A stretch of 64,000 nucleotides of DNA from Candidatus Eisenbacteria bacterium (GTDB lineage Bacteria; Eisenbacteria; RBG-16-71-46; CAIMUX01; JAHJDP01), in assembly GCA_018831195.1 (NCBI GenBank), contig JAHJDP010000077.1, forward strand, positions 124,001 to 188,000, read 5' to 3'. The notes beneath the pieces were generated by a model. It was not told where the DNA came from, ran no database searches, and saw only the letters and a program-made list of their open reading frames with translations. Position numbers and translations under genes: made by a program. Shown piece after piece: positions 50,827 to 59,963 of this stretch (position 1 is the stretch's first letter; each line of letters opens with the position of its first letter).

Positions 50827-51318
50827 TCAGGCCGCTTTCCGGGGGATGGGAGTGGTTCCAGGCGAGGGATCAGGCAACGGCGATTCCGGCACACCCACGG
50901 GCTCGATGATCACCCCCTGCAGCGGCGGGAATCCCCAGGCAGCCCGGCTTAATGTACACCGCCGGTAGGAATCCTCATCCCCCCGCATGGAGGCGCCGTC
51001 CCAATCGACGTGGAAGACCCGGCAGGCGCTGGGCCGCCGCGGATAAATCGCGCAATGGACCGACACGCCGATGTTCCCCTCAAGGGCGATGCAGCGGACG
51101 GGAAAAGTCGACGTTCCCTTCATGCAGGCGAGAAAAGGGCCGGCCGCCTCGGTCCATTCCGCGGGGACCCCACCCGGGGTTAGATCGTCGGTTTCACCGT
51201 AATAGAAGGCGACATGATAGGTGGCGCAGCAGGCGCCGCAGGAAAGGCAGGCATTGGCGGTGGGAAGAGGATCCCCAATGCCCGTCGCATCCGCCTCCCG
51301 CCCCCCGTGAATCTCCAT
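50827..51318 (-). CDS. YkgJ-type zinc/iron-chelating cysteine-cluster protein
   Basis: A 163-residue protein with a cysteine pattern of the YkgJ family: 'CLSCGACCATYHVAF' near the N-terminus, then 'CMKGT', 'RCIALEG', 'HCAIYPRRPSACRVF' and a late 'RRCTLSR'. These cysteines are thought to hold a metal, possibly an Fe-S centre; the family function is not established. The Pro-rich C-terminus is variable. AAAGGA lies 6 bases before the ATG at 51318. It is slightly overlapped by the run-on end of the neighbouring SEC-C C-terminal frame. Confidence 0.8.
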   Translation of the reverse strand: MEIHGGREADATGIGDPLPTANACLSCGACCATYHVAFYYGETDDLTPGGVPAEWTEAAGPFLACMKGTSTFPVRCIALEGNIGVSVHCAIYPRRPSACRVFHVDWDGASMRGDEDSYRRCTLSRAAWGFPPLQGVIIEPVGVPESPLPDPSPGTTPIPRKAA

Positions 51319-52022
51319 AGAGCATCCTTTGATCGCAGAAGAAGTCCCATACCTATACGACAAGAGGACCGCGAAGGGCCCTCGGATCGCTGAAATGTCG
51401 TGTGATCAGCCGGATTCTCGATCGCGCGGCAGAATCCGGCAAGAGGGATTTTTACCCCCCTACAAAAAAACAATTGCCGGCGAGTCTTTAAGGATGAACG
51501 CTTAATAAAAAGAGGGCCGATCTTCTCATTTTGCAAGCGTAGAACGGGCACGGCCTGTCGGCGGCGCAACCGCTCGCGAACCCGCTGAATTACATTGTCT
51601 GCCTCGACGGGCGGTAGAGCCCGCGGATGGGTCCCGCACAAAACCGATATCCCATCATGATCAACAACCCGTCCAAGAATGGCTTCCCGGCTTATCAGGG
51701 CTTTTGATGCGGCGACTTCTTGTACAAGTCGCTCTTCGTTCGTAAAAAGATCCCTGAGTCTGATACTGCGGCCCGGGTCCGTCTCCAACACCTCCCAGAT
51801 CGAGGGCCAGGAAACTCGCTGGGCCTCCAGCCAGGTCCGTTCTTGCTTCGAGAGTTCGCTCCCCCTCTCCTCGAGGAACCAATGCACGAGCGGCTTCCCC
51901 TTGATCAAAATGTGATATAGCGCCCATGGAGTGCAGATCTGTTCGACCGTCTCCCAATCGTTAAAGTCCTTGCAGGCGCGTTCGAACCACTCCCCCCCGA
52001 ATCGATGGATCCCGGTGTGCAT
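51180..52022 (-). CDS. C-terminal half of a SEC-C family protein, separated by an in-frame stop
   Basis: A 280-residue frame in the same reading frame as the SEC-C gene upstream, divided from it by a TAA at 52077-52079. The intervening bases still read 'AIHDGDRRLVDLLMHTGIHRFGGEWFERA', the kind of sequence that follows a SEC-C motif in longer homologues I recall. The middle ('ERTWLEAQRVSWPSIWEVLETDPGRSIRLRDLF', 'LCGTHPRALPPVEADNVI') looks like genuine conserved protein. After about residue 175 (near 51490) the frame loses resemblance and runs on into the YkgJ gene. Probably not an independent gene but the tail of a broken one. Confidence 0.5.
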   Translation of the reverse strand: MHTGIHRFGGEWFERACKDFNDWETVEQICTPWALYHILIKGKPLVHWFLEERGSELSKQERTWLEAQRVSWPSIWEVLETDPGRSIRLRDLFTNEERLVQEVAASKALISREAILGRVVDHDGISVLCGTHPRALPPVEADNVIQRVRERLRRRQAVPVLRLQNEKIGPLFIKRSSLKTRRQLFFCRGVKIPLAGFCRAIENPADHTTFQRSEGPSRSSCRIGMGLLLRSKDALWRFTGGGRRMRRALGILFPPPMPAFPAAPAAPPIMSPSITVKPTI

Positions 52023-52076
52023 GAGTAGGTCGACGAGACGCCGGTCTCCATCGTGGATGGCCGCGGGACGCCCGGC

Positions 52077-53279
52077 TTACTCGCTCTCGCGCTGAACACG
52101 CGGCAAACAACATTTCTTGTACTTGCGACCGCTGCCGCAAGGACACGGCTGGTTGCGCCCGATTTTAGCGCCGGTTATGGTCGGGGGCCTCTCAGACTCC
52201 AATCCCGGTAGCGGGGAGGAAACGCCGGCCGGCGGGTTTTTGTTCACTGCGAACGATGTCCCCGCTTCGTAGGGCATGGTGAAACGCACTTCCAGATCAT
52301 CCTCGTCATAGAACGACAAGCATACAGGTTCATCGAGGCCTTCCCGGCTGAAGATATGGCTGTGCTTGGCGAAGAGCGCGACCAGAGAGGTGGCACAAGC
52401 GGAGACCACCCGAAGATCATGCTCCGTCAGGGGTCTCGGTACACCATCCTGATCTCGATGATTGACGATAGGATAGGCGTCCGGACCTGCCACGGGCCAT
52501 CCATGTTCCGTCACCTCGCGAAGCATCACACCCGGCAGATCGGCGCCGCGTTCGTAATCGAGCGACAGCGTGGTCGTACCCATGTCGATCGGCGCGTCGG
52601 TGTCATTTCCTACATGCGCGGCATCTAGGAAGTTCTCAAGGGCCACCTTCGAAGGGAAAATAATGAAGCCGCGACTTTCTCCCAGAATACCGATGATGGA
52701 AAGGCAGGCGCCTTCTATGCCGAGCTGTGGGATGTCGAGCCGCAAGACTTGATCCTCGTTGGCGAACTTCCAAGGCGCGAGGTGATAGAGGACCTGCGCT
52801 ATGCGGAAAAGGCCATCGAGCAGCTCCGTGGAGAGGACTCCTTCCTCGAAGTAGCTCCGTTCTGTTCCAAACCTCTCTACCCCTTCGGATTGGGCCATCG
52901 CTTCGAGGATTCTATTCAGCTCCGGCGTCGGCGCCTTCACGATCTCGAGATCCGGGAAGGCCTGCTGGAGTTCATGCACCGCCAAGGCATCGTCCACGCG
53001 CACGCGCGGCGGCCGGCGTGGCGGGCCCACAAGAGGCGACTTCATTGCATTCTGTAACATCTCACTGAGGGAAACTGAGCCCTTCCTCGGATCGAGCAGC
53101 GTGAACGAAACAACGATGTCATCCGGCAACTCGAGCCAAAGAATCAGCTCGGGCCGGTATGGTCCGCCCTCGGTGATATAAAAAGGAGAGAGCAACCGTC
53201 CTCCGACCCACTCGTGCCGTTTCAAACCGGTCCTGGAACGGCCCGCCCTGGATCTTCCCAATTTCTTAGGCTTCGTCAT
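52077..53279 (-). CDS. SEC-C metal-binding motif protein
   Basis: A 400-residue soluble protein. The body (residues ~20-340) contains no motif I can name. The C-terminus has a complete SEC-C zinc motif, 'GRNQPCPCGSGRKYKKCCL' (~375-393), with the CxC...CC ligand set found at the end of SecA and in many unrelated proteins, where it binds zinc or iron and mediates protein contacts. The frame continues after the stop codon into a second conserved segment, so the gene may have been longer. The first residues are strongly basic (KKLGRSRAGRSR). Confidence 0.75.
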   Translation of the reverse strand: MTKPKKLGRSRAGRSRTGLKRHEWVGGRLLSPFYITEGGPYRPELILWLELPDDIVVSFTLLDPRKGSVSLSEMLQNAMKSPLVGPPRRPPRVRVDDALAVHELQQAFPDLEIVKAPTPELNRILEAMAQSEGVERFGTERSYFEEGVLSTELLDGLFRIAQVLYHLAPWKFANEDQVLRLDIPQLGIEGACLSIIGILGESRGFIIFPSKVALENFLDAAHVGNDTDAPIDMGTTTLSLDYERGADLPGVMLREVTEHGWPVAGPDAYPIVNHRDQDGVPRPLTEHDLRVVSACATSLVALFAKHSHIFSREGLDEPVCLSFYDEDDLEVRFTMPYEAGTSFAVNKNPPAGVSSPLPGLESERPPTITGAKIGRNQPCPCGSGRKYKKCCLPRVQRESE

Positions 53280-53339
53280 ACCGATGACTATACAGATTTC
53301 GAATCGGTGTGTCTAACAAGAGGATTCACAAAAATCGAA

Positions 53340-53470
53340 GAGTCGTGACGGGTGGCAGCGCGATCTTCGGCACCGCCGATAGTAAGCGTGCCGAACGCCA
53401 ACGAGAACCGGGAGAACAACAAGCTTGCCGGTCCCACGCGGGGCCGACTGCGCGGCATGCAATGAGAGTG
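53340..53470 (-). pseudogene. Tail fragment of an rve-type insertion sequence
   Basis: On the minus strand 'SAPRGTGKLVVLPVLVGVRHAY' matches the end of the transposase remnant at 59964-60491 ('SSTGKLVAHPVLGGVKHD'). The DNA itself is similar (CGAGAACCGG...CAAGCTTGCCGGTC at 53402-53433 and 60000-60031). Only the last ~30 codons remain. It marks a former copy of the same element on the left side of the STAND-like gene. Confidence 0.65.
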
Positions 53471-53760
53471 CCCTTGGTCCGGAAGATAGCCATGGGCCTG
53501 GCCTGCCTGGAACCGCTCAAATTTCCCACCGGGACCGTGATCGAATTCCTCACCCTTTTGTACTTGATGCACCACGATGATTTGATGGAGATGCTGCCGG
53601 CGGATGGGCGGCGGATCGCTGCCCCGGCCTAACCGGGGCAGGGGCTTGCGATGTGTCTGCGATTCCGAGTATTGTTTAAAGCACCGATATACTTTACAGA
53701 GTCATTAACGCCTGAATGCCCTCCGGCCGGAGGGGCGATGTCGGGCTGGATTGAGCCAAT

Positions 53761-56700
53761 ATGCCTGAACATTCGAGCTCCTATCCCCCAAGCAGCGACC
53801 GGGTAGTTCGTGTCTTCGTTTCTTCAACATTCCTTGATATGCGCGATGAACGGGACTACCTAGCGAAAGTTACATTTCCCAAATTGAGGAAATTGTGCCG
53901 GCAACGCAATGTTGAATTTATCGACGTGGACCTGAGATGGGGCGTGACGGACGAGCAAAAGGCCGAAGGCAAGGTGCTGCCAATCTGTCTGGCTGAAATC
54001 GAAAGGTGCCGACCCTATTTTATCGGATTGATCGGCGAGCGCTACGGCTGGGTCCCTGAGAAGATTGGAGCGGATCTCATCGAAGAGCAGGGTTGGCTGG
54101 AAGGATGCGGGCAAAAGAGTGTAACCGAACTCGAGATACTGCACGGCGTTCTCAAAAATCCGGCCATGGCTAGCCACGCCTTCTTTTATTTTCGCGACCC
54201 GCGGAAATCGCGGGAGATTGAGCGCAGAATCAGGGCAGAGCGCGGGTATAGGCCGGAACCGGAATCCTCATCACTAAAACTCGCAGCGCTCAAAGAGAAG
54301 ATCGAAACAAGTGGACTCCCGGTGCATCGCGGCTACCTTAACGTGGAGGAGCTCGATGAGCGGGTGCAGCGGAATCTGACACGGGTTATAAACAGTCTTT
54401 ATCCGGCGGATGCGCGATTTGATCCTCTCGATCAGGCCGCCGCTGATCACAAGGCATTCGCCAAACGTAGATTAGGCTTCTATATCGGGCGCGAAGAGTA
54501 TTTCGCAGCCATCGATGCCCACATCGAGAGCGAGAGCCAACCGCTCGTCATCTTGGGAGAGTCAGGCTCCGGAAAATCCGCCTTCTTGGCCAACTGGGCG
54601 GCCAAGGCCAATGAGAATCGGAATGAGCAAGTCTTCCTGCTGAGTCACTATATAGGATCGTCGCCGCACAGCACCGATTGGGCCACTATGCTCAAAAGGA
54701 TCATGGGCGAAATCAAACGCCTGATGGGAGTGGCTCAGGATATTCCCAATGATCCCGCCGGTTTGCGTGCGGCCTTCACCAATTGCCTCCATAAGGCCGC
54801 CGCCAAGGGCCGCCTTATCCTGATACTGGATGCCTTGAATCAATTGGAAGATGTGGATGGGGCGCCTGATTTGATATGGCTTCCTCCGCAGATCCCAGCC
54901 AATGTCCGAATAATCCTGTCGACCCTCCCCGGGCGGGCGTTGGATGAATTGGAAAGGCGACATTGGCCGACGCTGACGATTAAGGGGCTCGATAAGGACG
55001 AACGCCGTCGATTTATTCGCAAATTCCTAAGGCCATATGCCAAATCTCTCAATCCGATCCAGATTGACCGCATTGTAGAGGCCGATCAGACCCGCAATCC
55101 GCTCTTCCTTCGAACGCTGCTGGAGGAGCTTCGGTTATTCGGGAAGCATGAGGATCTCGACGGGCGCATCGACTATTATCTTGAAGCCGAATCGGCGAAG
55201 CGTCTTTATGTGAAAGTCCTCGGTCGCTGGGAGGGGGATTACGAGGAGTCCTGCAAGGGATTGGTGCGGCAGGCGATGTCCTGTATCTGGGCGGCGCGGC
55301 GGGGGCTCTCCGAAAGCGAGCTCCTCGACCTCTTGGGTCCACTGCAGGAGCGGCGGAGCGGGACCTCGTTTTTTTTCGGCAAATTCGGATTTCCAAAACA
55401 CAAAGATATGCAAACGGGCACTCCACTTCCCGCCGCATACTGGGCTCCACTCTATCTTGCCGCGGAGGAATCCTTGATCCTGCGCTCGGGTTTGTTGGAC
55501 TTCGCGCATGATTACCTGAGAGAGGCGGTCGGGGACGTGTATCTCGAGTCCGATGAATCCAGGAAGGCAGTTCACATCCGGCTGGCCGACTACTTTGACA
55601 ATTCAGAACCAGGCGGTAGAAGAATCGATGAACTTCCCTGGCAGCTGAAATCGGCTCGCGAGTGGAAGAGGCTCTATGGCCTCCTATCCGATCTGGATTT
55701 TTTCAATGCCGCCTGGAAGACGGATCCATTAGAGATAAAGAGTCATTGGGCGGCGCTGGAAAGCAACAGCGATTTCAAAATGACGGTGGCGTATCAGCCG
55801 GTCCTGACAGATCCGGCCCGTTTCCGGGATTTCGCATGGAATGTCGGCAGGTTGTTCTACGACACAGGTTACTTGGAGCAGTCACTGAAACTCAGGGATT
55901 TCAACGTCACCGACTCATTCCAGCTGAAGGAATACGAAAACATGGCATCGGCCCTTCACAATCGGGCGTCCACACTGAACTCCCTGGGAAGGCGGGAGGA
56001 GGCCGCCCGCTCCTACGAAGAGGCGGAGAAGTTATACAGAAAATTGGAAGATTCTGTGGGCCTGGCGGTATCGCTGAACAGCCAGGCGGTCTTCTTTTTG
56101 GAGATAGGCGAGACTGAAAAGGCAATGAACTACTTGAATGAAGCCAATTCGCTTTACGCCTCAATCGGCGACGACTTGGGCCAAGCCCAGTGCATGATCA
56201 ATCAAGCCGAGATCCACCACCAACGCGGCGACCTCGACAAGGCCATAGAGCTTTTTGAGTCAGCCGAGACGCTTTGCCGCAGGCATGGCGACCGCCTGCT
56301 ACTGTCCACCTGCGCTATAGGGCGCGCCTCGGCTTATTTTGATCGCGGTGACCGGGTGGAGGCGTTTGAGCAGAACCGTCGAGCGGTGCCATTGGCCCGT
56401 GAGCTGGGAGACAAGGACAGGCTTATTTCGGTTCTTTACACGCAGGGCCTCATCCAATTGGAACAGGGTAAAGCCACCGAAGCCAGTGGCAAGTTTGAAG
56501 AGATCGAGCTCATCGGCCGGGATTCGGGATTCATCAGAGGAGTGATCTTTGGCCTTCTTGGAAAAGCCTCAGTAGCGGAGAAACTCAACGATCTCAAAGG
56601 AGCGCTGGAATACTATCGCGAGGCTGAGTCTGCATGCCGGAACACCTCAAGCCGGGACCGGCTGGCCGAAATCTTGTCGAATCAGGGTTTGATACTTCAG

Positions 56701-58509
56701 AAACTGGGGGAACATCTTCAATCCCGCAAAAAGTATGAGGAGTCTGAATCGATAAGCAAGCAAATCGACCACCGCCCCAATCTGGCCACGGCGCTGCGGG
56801 ACCAGGCCATTCAGCTGTGGAAGCAGGGCCGGCTGGGCGAGGCTTTGGCAAAATCGCGGGAATCTGAAGAATTGTACAATAAAATGGACCACAAGCAGGG
56901 CATGGCCATTTCGATGGATGATCAAGCGACCATACTGCGGGATGGCGGCCGGGTGGGAGAGGCCCTGACTCTAATGAAGAGCGCCGAGAAGCTCTGGCGT
57001 GAACTGGACAACAAGATCGGTATTGCTGTCTGCCTGGGCAATCAAGGGCTGGCATTGCAAAAGCTGAAAGACTTCGACGGGGCGATGAAGGCGCACAAGG
57101 AGGAAGAGGGCATATACCGTGAAATAGATTTCCTCGAGGGGCTTCAGCGAAGTATAGGCAACCAGGGCGTAATCCTCGAAACCCGGGGTGACTTGGACGG
57201 CGCCATGAAGTGTTACAAATATCAAGAGCGGATAGCCACCCAACTTCGAACCATGTCCGAGGTAATGACCAGCATCGGCAATCAGGCCCTGATCTGGGAC
57301 AAAAGGGGAAACGCCGGGAAAGCATTAGAGCTGCTGCGGCAGACCGAAACCTATTTCCGGGAGCACTCAGAACTAATCGATCTGCAGCTGGCGCTGGGAA
57401 ATATCGGACAGATTCTGGAGGAACAGGGAGATTCGAAGGGGGCGCTGGAGCGATTCCGGGAGATGGAGGCTATTTGTCGCGAGGCTGGCCACCCGGAAGG
57501 ACTCAAGAAGAGCCTCAGGTGCCAGGCCGATCTTTACAATGACAGGGAAGACCATGAGAAGGCGCTGGCCTGCGCCGCAGAGCTCGAGAAGATTTCAGCC
57601 GAGACGAATGATGACATCGCGCTGGTATCGAGTCTTTCACGCCAAGCCCATTGTTTTAAGAGAATGGGTGATCCGGGGAAGGCTCTCGAAACGTTGAAGC
57701 AGGAAGAAAATATCTGCCGCAATCTGGAACATGGAGCCGCGACCGCCGATTGCCTCTATCGCCAGGCGCTTCTCATGGTGTCAGCGGGCGATCCGAGTGC
57801 GGCCCTGGCGACTCTCGCCCCCCGCCGGGAGCTCGAGATAGATCCCGGCAACGAAGATGTGACGCTGACGATTCTGCGTCTCGAAATCGCTATTTTGCTA
57901 AATCAAGAAGGGCTCGATGGCGCCCAGGCGGCGCTCGGCGAATATGACGGAATCATTCAGAACCTTGATGATGCTGAAGCGCGGGTGTGGAGCCTCGGTA
58001 TTCATTCATTGATCGAACAAAAAAGGGGAAAGATGGATGAGGCCCAGCGCATCTTAAAGGAACAACGGAGACTTCTCGAGGAACACGGGTTGAAGAGCGA
58101 TTTATTGGCCAATATCACCGCCCAGGTCAACATCGCGCTGGATAGGCAACAAACACGGGAAGCCCTCGCCCTGCATCTGGATCACGAACAAGTCGCCCGC
58201 GAGATCGGGAATAATGATCAACTCAAAGAGGGACTCAAGATGCAGATCTGTATCTTAATGGACCTCGATGAATTGGATAAAACCTGGGAGAAGCGCATCG
58301 AGTGTGAAGCGCTCTGCCGGGAGTCCTCTGATGAGGACGGCTTGGCCCTATGCACCCTCATCAAAGCTGCAACACTCGAACATCGCGGGGAGCAGGCCGC
58401 CGCCGAGGCCGCCTGCCGGGAGGGACTTGAGGGCGCACGCTGCCTGCCGCCCGAGCGCCGGGATTTCATCAAGGGGAAGCTTAATGAGATTCTCCGCCGG
58501 GTAACTTGA
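53761..58509 (+). CDS. DUF4062 - NTPase (STAND-like) - TPR protein
   Basis: A 1582-residue cytoplasmic protein. Residues ~15-125 form a DUF4062 domain ('RVFVSSTFLDMRDERDYLAK', 'EFIDVDLRWGVTDEQ', 'CRPYFIGLIGERYGW'), a Rossmann/TIR-like fold. A NACHT/AAA-type NTPase follows: Walker A GESGSGKS (266-273), Walker B LILILDALNQLED (352-364), and arginine-rich and winged-helix segments to ~700. From ~715 to the end run about 20 TPR units of ~40 residues. The effector-switch-repeat-sensor order is that of STAND proteins (Avs, NACHT, nephrocystin-3-like). No strong ribosome site precedes the ATG. It stands alone between IS remnants, as mobile defence genes often do. The target it senses is unknown. Confidence 0.85.
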   Translation: MPEHSSSYPPSSDRVVRVFVSSTFLDMRDERDYLAKVTFPKLRKLCRQRNVEFIDVDLRWGVTDEQKAEGKVLPICLAEIERCRPYFIGLIGERYGWVPEKIGADLIEEQGWLEGCGQKSVTELEILHGVLKNPAMASHAFFYFRDPRKSREIERRIRAERGYRPEPESSSLKLAALKEKIETSGLPVHRGYLNVEELDERVQRNLTRVINSLYPADARFDPLDQAAADHKAFAKRRLGFYIGREEYFAAIDAHIESESQPLVILGESGSGKSAFLANWAAKANENRNEQVFLLSHYIGSSPHSTDWATMLKRIMGEIKRLMGVAQDIPNDPAGLRAAFTNCLHKAAAKGRLILILDALNQLEDVDGAPDLIWLPPQIPANVRIILSTLPGRALDELERRHWPTLTIKGLDKDERRRFIRKFLRPYAKSLNPIQIDRIVEADQTRNPLFLRTLLEELRLFGKHEDLDGRIDYYLEAESAKRLYVKVLGRWEGDYEESCKGLVRQAMSCIWAARRGLSESELLDLLGPLQERRSGTSFFFGKFGFPKHKDMQTGTPLPAAYWAPLYLAAEESLILRSGLLDFAHDYLREAVGDVYLESDESRKAVHIRLADYFDNSEPGGRRIDELPWQLKSAREWKRLYGLLSDLDFFNAAWKTDPLEIKSHWAALESNSDFKMTVAYQPVLTDPARFRDFAWNVGRLFYDTGYLEQSLKLRDFNVTDSFQLKEYENMASALHNRASTLNSLGRREEAARSYEEAEKLYRKLEDSVGLAVSLNSQAVFFLEIGETEKAMNYLNEANSLYASIGDDLGQAQCMINQAEIHHQRGDLDKAIELFESAETLCRRHGDRLLLSTCAIGRASAYFDRGDRVEAFEQNRRAVPLARELGDKDRLISVLYTQGLIQLEQGKATEASGKFEEIELIGRDSGFIRGVIFGLLGKASVAEKLNDLKGALEYYREAESACRNTSSRDRLAEILSNQGLILQKLGEHLQSRKKYEESESISKQIDHRPNLATALRDQAIQLWKQGRLGEALAKSRESEELYNKMDHKQGMAISMDDQATILRDGGRVGEALTLMKSAEKLWRELDNKIGIAVCLGNQGLALQKLKDFDGAMKAHKEEEGIYREIDFLEGLQRSIGNQGVILETRGDLDGAMKCYKYQERIATQLRTMSEVMTSIGNQALIWDKRGNAGKALELLRQTETYFREHSELIDLQLALGNIGQILEEQGDSKGALERFREMEAICREAGHPEGLKKSLRCQADLYNDREDHEKALACAAELEKISAETNDDIALVSSLSRQAHCFKRMGDPGKALETLKQEENICRNLEHGAATADCLYRQALLMVSAGDPSAALATLAPRRELEIDPGNEDVTLTILRLEIAILLNQEGLDGAQAALGEYDGIIQNLDDAEARVWSLGIHSLIEQKRGKMDEAQRILKEQRRLLEEHGLKSDLLANITAQVNIALDRQQTREALALHLDHEQVAREIGNNDQLKEGLKMQICILMDLDELDKTWEKRIECEALCRESSDEDGLALCTLIKAATLEHRGEQAAAEAACREGLEGARCLPPERRDFIKGKLNEILRRVT

Positions 58510-59079
58510 AGCGGGCAGTTCGACCGTAATGGTTTGGGATACAGCCAGTTACATCCAAACAAATCGGTTGGCAGGGTCGAGGATCGGCTGCGTTTCTGCA
58601 CGCCACTCTGATGTCGCGGACGACCTCAGCGCTGGAAAATACCGCTCTCCGCCAATAACTCGCAATCTACCAGTTGTCCTCGCTAACAGCGTTGCCCGCA
58701 GAGATACGATTGGAGGTAGTCATCTTAGAGTCGATAGTCGGAGGACTCCATCACCGTTATTTCCGGCGCGTCGCTTAAGTCGGGGAAAATTGCCGGAAAT
58801 CACCATCCACCCTGGATTTCGCTTGCCGTTACCCGGCCAAAATGGCCTATCGTTTCTCACTTCAGCTAAGCTGCACAATCCAATATCATAGAGCTGGCTT
58901 CAAAGCCTGGGCCAGGAAGGGAAACAGTCCACGATCTCGGGTCTAAAGACAATGATAGAAGCCACAGGCTGACCGGCCGCTTAGAAAACGGAGGACGGAT
59001 AGACATCATTTGACTCGCGCCCTCCTTCGCCATCGTGTAATTTATGCAAGGGCAAATCTCCTGTCGCCCGAGGGTTGTA
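58510..59079. other. Intergenic region after the STAND-like gene
   Basis: 570 bp with frames on both strands but no ribosome sites or recognisable families. No hairpin terminator is evident. Together with the IS scars it looks like decayed accessory DNA. Confidence 0.4.
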
Positions 59080-59727
59080 ATGATGACCTTTAATGACAAG
59101 ACGCTTGTCGAAGCTGGGAACCGCTTCACTCACGGAGCCGTGTACCACGCTCTCTATGATCGTCCACTGGCTGCGGCCCGAAGGGTCGTGATTGACTACG
59201 TGCCTGAGGAATCCAGCGTTTTGGACATTGCCTGCGGAACGGGTGAGCTCTGCTTTGAGCTGGCCTCGAGGAAAAACTGCCGGGTCGTGGGTGTTGACTT
59301 GTCGCGCCGCATGATCGAGTACGCTCGGAAACGCAACCGCAGCTCACAGATCCGCTTTGAGCAGGGCGATGCGACGCGACTCTCCGGTTACGCGATAGAT
59401 ACTTTTGATTATGCGACGATTCTACTTCTCTTGCATGAAGTACCTAGAGAGATACAGATCGCCGCGCTCTGTGAAGCTTTGCGGGTCGCGCGCAAGGCAG
59501 TCGTTGTCGACTCACAGGTTCCGCTGCCGAGGAACCTTCACGGGATCGCCCTGCGGATTGTCGAGGCATCAGGGGGACGAAGTCACTACCGGCCATTTGC
59601 GGATTATCTGGCGGCCGGCGGCATCGGAGGCATTCTTTCCGATCCCCGCATTAAAGCCTCGCCGGTCAATCGCTCGACATTTTGGCACGGCTGCCGAGAG
59701 GTGATCGTGCTGCAGCGACGGACCTAA
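59080..59727 (+). CDS. Class I SAM-dependent methyltransferase
   Basis: A 215-residue methyltransferase of the Methyltransf_11/25 type. Motif I is VLDIACGTGELCFEL, motif II (acidic) is 'VVGVDLSRRMIEYA', motif III region is 'FEQGDATRLSG', and 'FDYATILLLLHEVP' resembles the UbiE/COQ5-like group. The substrate is not predictable. GAGGG lies 5 bases before the ATG at 59080. The gene shares the inter-IS segment with the STAND-like gene but lies 570 bp away, so co-transcription is doubtful. Confidence 0.85.
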   Translation: MMTFNDKTLVEAGNRFTHGAVYHALYDRPLAAARRVVIDYVPEESSVLDIACGTGELCFELASRKNCRVVGVDLSRRMIEYARKRNRSSQIRFEQGDATRLSGYAIDTFDYATILLLLHEVPREIQIAALCEALRVARKAVVVDSQVPLPRNLHGIALRIVEASGGRSHYRPFADYLAAGGIGGILSDPRIKASPVNRSTFWHGCREVIVLQRRT

Positions 59728-59863
59728 GGCAACACGATCAGCCTGCGGCTTTCGGTCTGGGCCGTACCCCGCTAAAACTCCATCGGTTCTATTCCATCGG
59801 TCGCCGACCGGGATGATCGGTCTCCGAAGAGCCACCCGGCCGGTTGGTTTCTGGCAAGTGGAT

Positions 59864-59880
59864 CCATTCCGCTGGAATGG
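59864..59880. repeat. CCATTCC/GGAATGG hairpin near the IS remnant
   Basis: CCATTCC (59864-59870) and GGAATGG (59874-59880) form a 7-bp perfect stem with a 3-base loop. It lies ~85 bp beyond the end of the transposase remnant and could be part of the element end or an unrelated small hairpin. Confidence 0.35.
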
Positions 59881-59963
59881 GTGGAGGGGCCGGGAGCCGA
59901 TTCAAAAGCAGGGCGAACTCGCACTGATCACTGAATCCACAAAAGGCGCAGCCGCATGGTGGT

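Noticed and set aside
53309-53632. 107-residue plus-strand frame before the STAND-like gene
   Set aside because: It runs antisense through the IS tail fragment; the apparent hydrophobic stretch at its end is not supported by any initiation signal.
53701-53760. Sigma-70 promoter for the STAND-like gene (TATACT near 53690)
   Set aside because: A -10-like box exists but no -35 at proper spacing, so the promoter cannot be assigned.
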